From CAZHON01 sp964534565 (lineage in GTDB: Bacteria > Patescibacteriota > Gracilibacteria > Peribacterales > Peribacteraceae), in NCBI GenBank assembly GCA_964534565.1, contig CAZHON010000003.1, positions 35,402 to 99,401 on the forward strand: a DNA stretch of 64,000 nt, in the 5' to 3' direction. The translations under genes were made by a program, and so were the position numbers. The notes below the pieces were generated by a model. That model did not search any database. It was not told where the DNA came from and saw nothing but the letters and a program-made list of their open reading frames with translations. Numbering within the stretch: position 1 is the stretch's first letter; every line of letters begins with the position of its first letter. Shown here piece by piece: positions 9,011 to 18,400 of the stretch.

Positions 9011-9358
9011 TTATTGATTAATAGATTGTTCAAGAATGGAAAGCTGGGCTGCTTCTTCTGCACGAGACTTTCCTTCGGCAGAGGCATGTACCGCGTGCGC
9101 AAACACACTCATTTCACCGTTCCAATACTGTTCGTACTCCTTCAGGCGAGTGTCGTAGAGCGCAAAGGCTTTCTTGTATCGTTCACCACGCTCCTGGCGC
9201 TGTTCAGGTGTTTCATCTTTATACTTCTCCTTCAGTGTTGGTGCCATTGTCGACACCAAGTCGGGTTCAATCGACCCCATGACCGTGTCATAGAGTTCGT
9301 TCTCTCCCAAAAAAACAGGGGGCAACGGAGGCAGTGGTGTTGGATCTGCTTGTGTCAT
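9011..9358 (-). CDS. Small helical protein, first member of a small/large pair
   Basis: A 115-residue protein with a proline-rich N terminus (MTQADPTPLPPLPP), then charged helices and a tail EEAAQLSILEQSINQ like those of the small proteins at 5579 and 21000. No family recognised. On the minus strand the promoter is a perfect TATAAT (9370-9375) only 11 bases before the ATG, with AGGAG between them. The leader would be about 5 bases, too short for most of that SD to be transcribed. It is immediately upstream of, and probably cotranscribed with, the 623-residue protein. Confidence 0.6.
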   Translation of the reverse strand: MTQADPTPLPPLPPVFLGENELYDTVMGSIEPDLVSTMAPTLKEKYKDETPEQRQERGERYKKAFALYDTRLKEYEQYWNGEMSVFAHAVHASAEGKSRAEEAAQLSILEQSINQ

Positions 9359-9405
9359 GTTTTCTCCTCATTATAGCCCAAAACACCCATTTCCACAATG
9401 GAAAC

Positions 9406-12400
9406 CTAGGCCTCTTTCTTCTCTGTCTTCTTCAAAAAACTGAGCTCTTTTGCCAGTTCTGTCACATATTCCCCACCCTTACTGCCCGACGCCTTCTGCA
9501 GCTCGGACTCATTGATACGCAAGGTATTACTGCTAATTCTCCACTGCGAGTGTCGCTGCAAGAGCTGCATAATCTCCTTTGGCGTAATTTTCCCACCAAC
9601 CGTCACCACCACTTCATGCTGCCCCTTGCCGTGATCTTCCATCTTCACACGCGGCACACCGATCGCACGACACACAAGCTTGAGACTGAGGACCGCGAAC
9701 AAGTTTTTCACTTGCTGAGGAGGTTCTCCGTATTCCTCGCGCAGATCATTTTCAAATTCCTTGAGCAGCGGCTCTTCTTCGCAACCTGCGAGCTTCTGGT
9801 ACACACTGATTTTCTCTTCGCTGTCCGGAATGTAGAACGTTGGAATGAGCGCTTCGATCGGGAGGAGGATTTCCACGTTCTGCACTTCCTCCGCTTCGTC
9901 GTTGCGACCCGCTTTCAAATCTTCCACTGCGTGCTTGAGCATTCTGAGATAGTGACTGATGCCCACCGTCTGCATTGTTCCTGCTTGTGTGACACCAAGA
10001 ATTTCTCCCGCTCCACGAATTTCAAGATCGCGCATGGCAACCTGGAATCCGCTTCCAAGTTCACACGCTTCCACAATCGCACGGAGGCGTTTTTTGGCAT
10101 CCTCTTGCAGTTTTTGCGAGTGGTACAGGAAGTACGCAAACGCCTGCACCTTGCCGCGACCGACGCGTCCGCGAAGCTGATAGAGCTGCGAAAGTCCGAA
10201 TCGTTCCGCCTCGTTGACGATGAGTGTGTTTGCACGAGGGAGGTCGATTCCGTTTTCGATGATCGTCGAGCTCACGAGCACTTGGAACTTGCCAGATTTG
10301 AACGCGACGATACGTTCTTCAAGGTCGTCAGGGTTCAATTGTCCGTGCGCAACAATGAACGAAGCGCCCGGAATCAATTCGCGCAGTTTATCGGCGAATG
10401 CATCAATGGTTTCAACGCGGTTATGCAGAATGAAACACTGACCCGAACGTTTGATCTCGTGCATCACCGCATCTTTCACCAGTGAGTCGCTGTATTTTCG
10501 CACCTCGGTGATGATCGGCAAACGACCGGGGGGAGGAGTGGTGATTGTGGTGATGTCGCGCAGTTTATGGAGACCCAAATTGAGCGTGCGAGGGATGGGT
10601 GTTGCCGTGAGTGTGAGGATATCCACCGATGCGCGCATCTGTTTCATCGTCTCTTTCTGCTTCACTCCGAATCGCTGCTCCTCATCGATCACAACGAGTC
10701 CCAGATTGAAGAATTTGACATCCGGCTGGAGCAATCGGTGTGTTCCGATCACGATATCCAGCTCTCCTTTGCGCAATTGTTCGAGGATTTCCTTCTGCTC
10801 TTTTGCACTGCGGAAGCGGCTCAACATTTCAATGCGAATTCCAAATCCCTTCATGCGCTCCAGGAAATTTTTGTAGTGCTGGTCGACCAAGATCGTGATC
10901 GGTGCCACGACCGCAACTTGTTTGTGGTCCTGCACCGCTTTGAACGCGGCACGCATTCCCACTTCCGTCTTTCCAAATCCCACATCTCCACACACAAGGC
11001 GGTCCATCGGGTGATCATCTTCCATGTCGTGCTCAATATCTTCGATCGCTTTCTTCTGACCGGGAGTGAGTGCGTATGGGAATGCTTCATCGAACTTCTT
11101 CATCGCGTCGGTATCTTTTCCAAATTTAAATCCGCGAGCGGCGGCGCGTTTTGCATAGAGTTCCAAAAGTTCCTTCGCCGTTTCCGTCGCCTCCTCCTTC
11201 AACTTACTCGTCACCTTCTTCCACTCGTTCGTTCCTAGACGGGTGAGAGTAGGCTCATCCCCCTCCTCATGCACAAACTTGCTCAATTTGTCTGCCTGAT
11301 CGACAGGAATGAAGAGTTTGTCACCTTCGGCGTAGGACAAATCGAGGTATTCGCGCGTCGTTCCATCGACCGATTTCTGCGTCATTCCTTCGAATCGACC
11401 GATGCCGTGCTCCATGTGCACGACGTAGTCCGTCGGTGAAAGGGAGGTGATGAAATCGAGAGCGAGTTTTGCAACGGAGCGCTGCTTCCCTGCTTTTTTC
11501 AGAGAGAAAATTTCACGATCGGTAAGGAGTGCACATTGAAGATCGGGATTCTGGAGTGAGTGCGGGAGTAACGCATCTCCTTCGACGGGCAGAAGCACCA
11601 CTCCTCCACTCGCATGTTCCTTCACCGTTGTTGTTCGAATATGTTCTTCGTCAAAAATTGCATGCAATTCTTCGGAGCGACGGCTCGCGATAATCAACTT
11701 CCACCCTTGGCTCAACTTGTCTCGAATGTCGTTTAAGAAATCTGTGAGTGTGTAGAACTTGAGGATCGAAAGATAACGAACGTGTGCATGGTGCTCGGCA
11801 CCTTCAGGGAACGCTGTAAATCGCAGCAGACGCGTGTGAGGTGGGCGCGGCACGTCATCCTGATCATCGAGCACCAAGAGCGCCTCCTTGGGGATTTGTA
11901 GGGCAAGGGGAGACTCTTGTGTGTATGTGACCGGGAAGATTGAAAGTTCACTCTCGTCTTTCTCCCCCACCTTGATCGACGCCACTTTGTCGAATTCAAA
12001 CGACACGTGCACCACGGCTGGCGACTGCACCGGGAAAATCTCGAGCACATCACCAATGCGACGATATTGTCCTGGAGATAAATGAGAATCAGGGCAGTGT
12101 TCGTACCCCTTCTCAATTAATTCTTCCATGAATGGCGTAAAGAGTCTCTCTTCTCCAACCGTTAACTCCAACTGCTCTCGAACCAGCTCAGACAACAGTG
12201 GTAATGGTGTCTCAAAAAATGCGCGAGTAGTGAGGAGTGTTCCTGTGTGTGAGACCAGGAACTGCAATGTTGTTTGAAGTGTGTGTGAATCCAATCCTCC
12301 GTCTGCCATCGGCAGCAACATCGATGTTGGTACATCGAAAAATTCTAACCAGTGACGAATTTCCTCTGCATGCGCTTCATTCTCCGTCACAATCAATGTC

Positions 12401-12549
12401 GGGTACGACTGGAACCCTAAAAGATGACTTACCAACAGCGCTTTTGCGGTTTCATTCCCGGCTCCACTCACGATCAGTTCCCCCTTTTTTTCAAGGAGAT
12501 GACTAAGATCACGATGGGTTTCCGCCCCAACAAGAATGGATGGTTTCAT
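9406..12549 (-). CDS. mfd: Transcription-repair coupling factor Mfd
   Basis: A 1047-residue superfamily 2 translocase that displaces stalled RNA polymerase and recruits UvrA. Domains in order: a UvrB-like N-terminal region (about 15-300), a CarD-like RNA-polymerase-binding module (about 368-430, DYVVHMEHGIGRFEG), the motor with Walker A GDVGFGKTE (521-529), DEEQ box (622-625), TATPIPRTL and QLRGRVGRG, and a C-terminal TRCF domain. It is somewhat shorter than the usual 1150 residues. It lies 29 bases downstream of dnaN on the same strand, so the two may share a transcript. Confidence 0.96.
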   Translation of the reverse strand: MKPSILVGAETHRDLSHLLEKKGELIVSGAGNETAKALLVSHLLGFQSYPTLIVTENEAHAEEIRHWLEFFDVPTSMLLPMADGGLDSHTLQTTLQFLVSHTGTLLTTRAFFETPLPLLSELVREQLELTVGEERLFTPFMEELIEKGYEHCPDSHLSPGQYRRIGDVLEIFPVQSPAVVHVSFEFDKVASIKVGEKDESELSIFPVTYTQESPLALQIPKEALLVLDDQDDVPRPPHTRLLRFTAFPEGAEHHAHVRYLSILKFYTLTDFLNDIRDKLSQGWKLIIASRRSEELHAIFDEEHIRTTTVKEHASGGVVLLPVEGDALLPHSLQNPDLQCALLTDREIFSLKKAGKQRSVAKLALDFITSLSPTDYVVHMEHGIGRFEGMTQKSVDGTTREYLDLSYAEGDKLFIPVDQADKLSKFVHEEGDEPTLTRLGTNEWKKVTSKLKEEATETAKELLELYAKRAAARGFKFGKDTDAMKKFDEAFPYALTPGQKKAIEDIEHDMEDDHPMDRLVCGDVGFGKTEVGMRAAFKAVQDHKQVAVVAPITILVDQHYKNFLERMKGFGIRIEMLSRFRSAKEQKEILEQLRKGELDIVIGTHRLLQPDVKFFNLGLVVIDEEQRFGVKQKETMKQMRASVDILTLTATPIPRTLNLGLHKLRDITTITTPPPGRLPIITEVRKYSDSLVKDAVMHEIKRSGQCFILHNRVETIDAFADKLRELIPGASFIVAHGQLNPDDLEERIVAFKSGKFQVLVSSTIIENGIDLPRANTLIVNEAERFGLSQLYQLRGRVGRGKVQAFAYFLYHSQKLQEDAKKRLRAIVEACELGSGFQVAMRDLEIRGAGEILGVTQAGTMQTVGISHYLRMLKHAVEDLKAGRNDEAEEVQNVEILLPIEALIPTFYIPDSEEKISVYQKLAGCEEEPLLKEFENDLREEYGEPPQQVKNLFAVLSLKLVCRAIGVPRVKMEDHGKGQHEVVVTVGGKITPKEIMQLLQRHSQWRISSNTLRINESELQKASGSKGGEYVTELAKELSFLKKTEKKEA

Positions 12550-12578
12550 TTCAGAAAAACCGGTGGTGGATGAAAAAT

Positions 12579-13721
12579 TTACTCCTCTTGCATCCGAAGC
12601 GGCATCACAAGGTGGAGAAGTGCCGGCTCGGCGGGAATGTGGAACACCGCTGGGTGCATGCTATCGACGAGCGCGAGCTCTACTGTATCACCAGAGATGT
12701 GCCCAAGGAAGTCGAGAAGATAGGACGAACTGAGGGCGATTTTGCCCTCCCCCTTCACTTCCGCCTGCAATTGCGCCTCGTCTTTTCCAAGTTGTGTCTG
12801 GGGCGTTGAAATGCGCACTTCGCCATTTCCGATCGAGAATGTGAGGTTGTTGTTCATCTCTTTCGCGAAGTAGTGCATGCGCTTCACCGCTGTTGTAAGT
12901 TCTCGAATATTCACCGCTGCCTTGCACACAGTGTCTGTTGGAATAATTTGATGGTAGTCGGGGAATTTTCCATCGATCAGACGAGAGATAAGTCGAGTTC
13001 CATCGATGGAAAGCTCGATCTGCTGCTGACTTAAGGTGACATCCACAGTGTATTCATGACTTCCGTCTTTCGAATCTTTTTTAGGAAGTGGCTTTCGTGC
13101 AGCCAAAATCGCCTTCAATTCATCGAGGACTTTTACAGGGATAATGCACGACACTTCCTGTGTCGAACCTGTTGTAGGAATGATGTACTCCGACAAGCGG
13201 TAACTGTCGGTTGCAACAAGGACGAAGGAATCTTTCTCACTGCGTACGGACACACCGGACAGCACGGGGCGCAAACTGGAACGTGCGGATGCGAATGTTA
13301 CAAGATTGAGTGCGGTTAAAAGAGGGGTCGCTTGAATGGTGAACGATGTCTTCTTTTCCACAGGTGGAATTGTTGGGTATTCCGACGCAGCTTCTCCAGA
13401 AAGTGTTGTTTTTGTCTGCGCGGCTGTACAGCGTAATTGCTTTCCTTCAACCGATTCAAGCAAGATTGTAGCTTCGTTAGTATACTGAGCAACGTTCAAA
13501 ATTGCTTTTGCAGGAATGGTGATCGATCCCTCATTTTCAATCTCCGCATCGAATGATGTGATGATTGAAAGTTCCAAATCTGTCGCACTCACAGTGCAGG
13601 TGTTTCCTTCTGCATGAAGAAGAATGTTACTGAGAATTGGTAACGCTTGTTGTGGACTGATCGCACGACTCACAAGTTGTAGTGCCTGTAAGAAGTCTTG
13701 TGTGTTGCACGAAAATTTCAT
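12579..13721 (-). CDS. dnaN: DNA polymerase III beta sliding clamp
   Basis: A 380-residue sliding clamp with the three-fold repeated clamp topology. It has the standard N terminus (MKFSCNTQDFLQALQLVSRA), the central LRPVLSGVSV and ATDSYRLSEY block that lines the peptide-binding pocket, and the C-terminal VMPLRMQ end. The upstream region is AT-rich and contains TATAAT, followed by DnaA-box-like sequences, consistent with the common dnaN-next-to-origin arrangement. dnaA itself is not in the window. Partners visible here are DnaE (QHDLF) and the exonuclease at 41.9 kb, which ends in QPSLF. Confidence 0.97.
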   Translation of the reverse strand: MKFSCNTQDFLQALQLVSRAISPQQALPILSNILLHAEGNTCTVSATDLELSIITSFDAEIENEGSITIPAKAILNVAQYTNEATILLESVEGKQLRCTAAQTKTTLSGEAASEYPTIPPVEKKTSFTIQATPLLTALNLVTFASARSSLRPVLSGVSVRSEKDSFVLVATDSYRLSEYIIPTTGSTQEVSCIIPVKVLDELKAILAARKPLPKKDSKDGSHEYTVDVTLSQQQIELSIDGTRLISRLIDGKFPDYHQIIPTDTVCKAAVNIRELTTAVKRMHYFAKEMNNNLTFSIGNGEVRISTPQTQLGKDEAQLQAEVKGEGKIALSSSYLLDFLGHISGDTVELALVDSMHPAVFHIPAEPALLHLVMPLRMQEE

Positions 13722-14055
13722 ATCACGAAGAGAAAAATAAATAATAAATTATTATAAAGATAGTCATCTCTAGAAGAGTCTTCACAAAAGACCGGATTGA
13801 TAGTGTAAGCTGTGGACCTCTGAGGGTAAAGGAAGCTTAAAGGGAAAAAGAAGGCAAAAGAGATGTGGATGTACACATCCTGTGTGTGGGACCTATGTGG
13901 AAAACTCGTGGAAAACAGATTAAGAAGGGCTTCACAAAGCCGAATCTAATATTTCGTGATCTGCAAGCCAAAAACTCAGAGCCGTGTGCAGAACCACCCG
14001 TGACATCTGCCTAACCCAAAACCGACATATCCACAGAGGATGTGGATAACCTTTG
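13722..14055. other. oriC: Candidate replication origin (DnaA boxes plus AT-rich stretch)
   Basis: This 350-base gene-free stretch upstream of dnaN holds a perfect DnaA box TGTGGATAA (14041-14049). It pairs with ATATCCACA (14027-14035) as an inverted repeat, TATCCACA-N5-TGTGGATA. Weaker boxes are TGTGGAAAA (13896-13904), CGTGGAAAA (13907-13915) and TGTGGATGT (13864-13872). An AT-rich block at 13735-13760 next to dnaN could be the unwinding element and also carries the dnaN -10. Box match and location are seen in the sequence; origin function is inferred. Confidence 0.55.
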
Positions 14056-14077
14056 TGATCAACAACCCCCGCTTTGC

Positions 14078-15391
14078 TTAGCTCTTTTTCCTTGAAATAG
14101 CTTTTCTAAACGTTTCACGGGACTCTGGTGTTGGCGCCTTCGTTTTATTTGGGCGGACGACCATTTCCCCACCTTTCATACTCACAAAACTATTGTCAGG
14201 AATATCTGCCGTCACCATCGCTCCCGAATTCACGAACGTTCCTTCTCCGATTTTTATACCCGGAGCAATGCCGGTGTGGATTCCCAGTCGTGCGTTGTTG
14301 CCGACGATGGTTCCAAACTTTGTGAGGCCCGTTTGCAATCGTGTGTCTTTGTGTGCGCTGAGGATTTCGCCTTCATCAAATCGCAAGTTTCCTGTGACGG
14401 AGCCTGCACCGAACGAGACGTTCTCCCCGATCACGCTGTCACCGATGTAGGTCATGTGCGTCCACACATGTCGTGCAAGCGCACTTCCTTTCACCTCGGT
14501 GCAGTATCCAACGACACAGTCGTCTCCCACGCTCGATCCACGGACGAGTGCATTGTTTGCGACGATGGTTCGCTTGCCGATGTAGGCAGGTCCGCGCACC
14601 ACTGCATTGGGGTAAATCTGGGCCCCTTCCGCAATCACAACACTTCCTTCAATGACGGCAGTCTTATGAACCTTGGCCGTTTTGTGGATTTTTGGTTTTT
14701 GGCCTTGAGAAGCCAAGAAATACTCAAGAAGTGGTAGGATGTGCCACGGGAATTTCACAGGGAGCCAAGCGCCTGCGTAGGGAACAGCGACGTAGTTCTT
14801 CTTCCCAAAGAGACTTGCGAGCGCGACTTCGTACTTGTCGTCCTTCTCACTCTTTGTGTGCTGCAATTCTTTCAAAAGTTCCGGTGCACTGCGGTGCGCG
14901 TGCACCACAATATTCACAAATGGACTCGGCTCATTTCCCTCCCCCGGCTTTTCGACGATGCCGGTGATCTTCGTTCCCTTGAGAGTGAGGTAGCCGCCTG
15001 GGAAATAGCGAGGAACTTCGTACGCGAGGACCGCTCCATCAACTCCTTTCTTCATGGAAGCAATGACTTTCTTGTAGGCGGAGATATCGACAACGTCACT
15101 GAGTCCCACAATCAAAACGGAATCATTCCCGACTGTTGGAAGTGCATCGAGAAGCGCGGCATGCATGCCAATCTCATCTCGCTGCAGAACTGTTTTTGCT
15201 TTGGGGAAGAGTGAGCGAACGGATTCCACATTATGTGCACCTCCGACGAAGGTAATGTCCTTCAATCCTGCCGCCTTCAGTCGATCGACCTGATGCTCCA
15301 GGAGTGTTTTCCCACAGAGCGGGAACATCGTCTTGTCCACGAGTGGCCAAAAGCGTGTGGAGCGGCCGGCAAGGAGGAGGAGGACCTTCAC
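14078..15391 (-). CDS. GlmU-like sugar-nucleotide transferase with left-handed beta-helix
   Basis: A 437-residue two-domain protein. The N-terminal nucleotidyltransferase fold (1-230) starts LLLAGRSTRFWPL, a variant of the GxGTR phosphate loop, and has a KP motif (IVEKPGEG). The C-terminal half (about 233-400) consists of hexapeptide repeats forming a left-handed beta-helix (IVANNALVRGSSVGDDCVVG). This order matches GlmU and related sugar-1-phosphate nucleotidyltransferases; the exact substrate and acetyltransferase activity are not certain. The start is GTG at 15391: on the minus strand TGATACACT ends 6 bases before it and there is no SD. Confidence 0.75.
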   Translation of the reverse strand: MKVLLLLAGRSTRFWPLVDKTMFPLCGKTLLEHQVDRLKAAGLKDITFVGGAHNVESVRSLFPKAKTVLQRDEIGMHAALLDALPTVGNDSVLIVGLSDVVDISAYKKVIASMKKGVDGAVLAYEVPRYFPGGYLTLKGTKITGIVEKPGEGNEPSPFVNIVVHAHRSAPELLKELQHTKSEKDDKYEVALASLFGKKNYVAVPYAGAWLPVKFPWHILPLLEYFLASQGQKPKIHKTAKVHKTAVIEGSVVIAEGAQIYPNAVVRGPAYIGKRTIVANNALVRGSSVGDDCVVGYCTEVKGSALARHVWTHMTYIGDSVIGENVSFGAGSVTGNLRFDEGEILSAHKDTRLQTGLTKFGTIVGNNARLGIHTGIAPGIKIGEGTFVNSGAMVTADIPDNSFVSMKGGEMVVRPNKTKAPTPESRETFRKAISRKKS

Positions 15392-15450
15392 AGGGGTAGT
15401 GTATCAGGACGGTTCTTCCGGATATATGGCTTAAAGCCCTTCTTTCCCTC

Positions 15451-18400
15451 TTAACGAACGCGTGACTTCAGATAATTGACGGTTTTTTTAGCGACCTCAG
15501 GAGATACTCCTCCATCAGTCATTACCTTCATCCAGGGCTTGTAGGACTTTCCGAAAATACCCGAGGCGGGAGGGGTCGCGAGAACCTGGAGAAGCAGCTT
15601 TGAGTTATTTCCAGATAGTTGCATTCCAATACTGCGTTCAAGGTCCTTCACGTCGATACCTTGTCCACTCAGCACGCTTTCAAGCTGTGCCTTTGTCGCT
15701 TGGCTCCTCACATATTCAGCACTTCTTTTATTTGCTCCTTCCATAAGACTGCGAACTTTGTCCGGAGGGTCTATTTTGGTCAGCTGATTTCCCTCACCGG
15801 AGTAACTGGAGAGTTCTGGCATTCCCCCATTCTCATCAAATCGAGTAATGGTCAGCTGTCGCTTTGGAGCGGTGGCATAGTTTGGAGTACGATTTTTCCA
15901 GACGTTGTCGAAGTCCTGCACGGTAGAAGCTGCATCGACCATGAACACTCTCACTTGTTCCGGATGTTGCTTTAGTAACTCATACACACGAGTTGCTTCT
16001 GACGGATCAAGGCGGAGCTGGACCCCGAATTGGCTGCCAGGTCTTCCGGCTCCATCAAGATATCCTTCAGAAGAATACGAATATTGGAGGATCATTTTCC
16101 CGTCTGCAGTACTCGGTTGCAGGATCAAGGTCTCACCTGCTGCGTCTGCTCCGTTATTCTTTCTTGCGAAGTTTCGTACATCTGCACCTCGTCCATCTAA
16201 GGAATCTGCTCTACTGGTCATTTGCGGGATTCTACGGCTGTCCATTCCTTTGGTTCTGGCTACAGCTTTTTCATTACCTAAACGAGAGAATCCAATACCC
16301 AAATTACTATCTGGCAACGGTGTATGCACCAAGATTTCAACGTCTCCCGTTCGAATGATATCGGAGAGAGCGGCTTGCATCGGTGCGGGCATAGGAACGT
16401 CGACGCCCGTGCGGTCCATTGCGGTCTTGAGTGCGTTTGCAAACTCAGGTGTTACAGACGGTCGAGGCGCGAGTTTTGGTGCTGATGGAGGAGCCGCGAG
16501 TGGTTTGTTTGGAGCGGTTGAAATACTCGGTCCAGTGGATGGTTGGTTCATTCTTCGGGCAGGAACCGGTGGAGGCGGTGGTACTCGGTTTGGGCCAATG
16601 TTCTTCAGAGGCAATCGAGGCGGAGGCGGCGGCGATCCGCACACTCCCATGCGCAATAACTTATCGGCGTCCAACGGGCCGAAAGTGTCGTGCTCTACGA
16701 GTATTTCCATCTTTTGTTTCAGTTCTGCAGGAGAATATCCCTTTGATGGATCTGCCATGGGAACCTCATGCGCCTCTTTAATCGCGCGACGCTGTATCGG
16801 CGAGAGGCCATCTGGCCCCATGTCTAAAATAAATTCAGCTGCCTCATATCGCTTAGCAAGCCCTTCGGGAGTGTCCTCGAGCTTAAGAATTGTGTCGCGC
16901 ATCCTTTGCAGCTCTGGATCGTTTTCGAGAATTTTTTTGAAAGGAAGACCCTCTTCAGAAACAGTGCTTGAGACAGCTCGCTCAACTTTTTCCGAAGGGT
17001 TAGCCGCCGCAGATTTTTCCGTTGGAGTTTTTCCAGTCACGGGATTCTTTTTTTGCGCAGCACTAAGTTCACGTCCGGAACGCTGGAGTGCTTCCAGTTC
17101 AGGAGCGCCGCCAGATGGGAATCGCTTGAGTTCCGTGGCAATCGAAGCGCCATCAAGATCGCCCGTGCCATTTTGCCAAGCCTCAAATTTTTGCACGAAT
17201 TCAGGCGAGTATCGTCCCGCCTGTTTTGGGTCTGCGATTCGATCGGCAATACCCTTTTGAATATCGCGCAGTTCAGACTTTATTTTTTTAATTTCCATTC
17301 GGACTTCTGCAGATGCAGTGTCGATCGTTGGTGTGGAGTCGGGAGTGGCAGGGACGTTCTGAGGAGCTGTTTGATCGGGGGTTTGTGTCTGCGCAGTTTC
17401 AGGAGCAGTAGGTTGCTTTTTTGGAGCGGTCTCAATCGTGGCTGTCTGTTTCTCAGGACGGATGCGTTGGGTCACTCCGTCTTTTTCGAAGAGAAGATTG
17501 CCGCCTTCGTCGATTTTCTGGAATGTCCATCCACGTTCTCCGCGTAGCATGCACTTCTGGCCGGGTTGCAGTCCCAATTCTTTCGCATAAGCAACGCGCG
17601 CGTTCTTCAACTCTTTGCGCTTGAGAAAGAGCTCCATGATCTGTTTTTTTGCAGCAGGACTTTCTTTCAAAAGCTCTTCACGCGTGAAGGACTCCCCCTT
17701 CCCTTGCTTCCATTCGTCGAACTTCGCGCGGAATTCAGGAGAGAAGGTGCGAGTGTCGATTTTTTCCGCGAAGTCATTGAGTTCGCGTTGCGCTTTGCCA
17801 ATCGCTCCCCGCAATTTGTTAGGAGATGTAGTCTCAATGACCGTGTCGCCCGCTCCGGCAATAACAGTGTCCCCCGCGTCGGGTCTCTTTCCAATATCGT
17901 CGAGCACGCTCGTATTGTCGACATCGTCGAGTGTTGCAACTGCTTGTTCGGCATCGGCAGGAGCCACACCGGAAGAGTCATCCAAGATTCTTCCAGAGCC
18001 GGCAGAACCACTCGTGCCACCGTCAACTTTTGCCTCAAGCACGTCGTTTGCCCCACGGGCTGTTTGTTGATTCTTTGCGATGATAAGTTTTTCTTCCGCA
18101 TCGGTAAGTCTGCGACCAAGTCGGCTCTTTTCAATTTCCAAATGTACTTCGATAGGACTGATACCTCTCACCATTGCGGCTTCATTCGCAAAATCCGCAA
18201 TTCTGGAAGGATCGCGCAAGACGCGAATTTTCCCGTTACCGTCGACAATAAGCACACTGTCTCTCGTGGCCAAAAGAACGTCGCCTGTCCCGGGATCAAG
18301 AGTGGAATTTTTGTTCCAATCGTCGATGAAGTCGTCGAGGGCCTGTCCCTTCAGTGTTGCGGCTTTGGTCAGTTTTGGATCAACGGCCTTGAGCTTCAAG

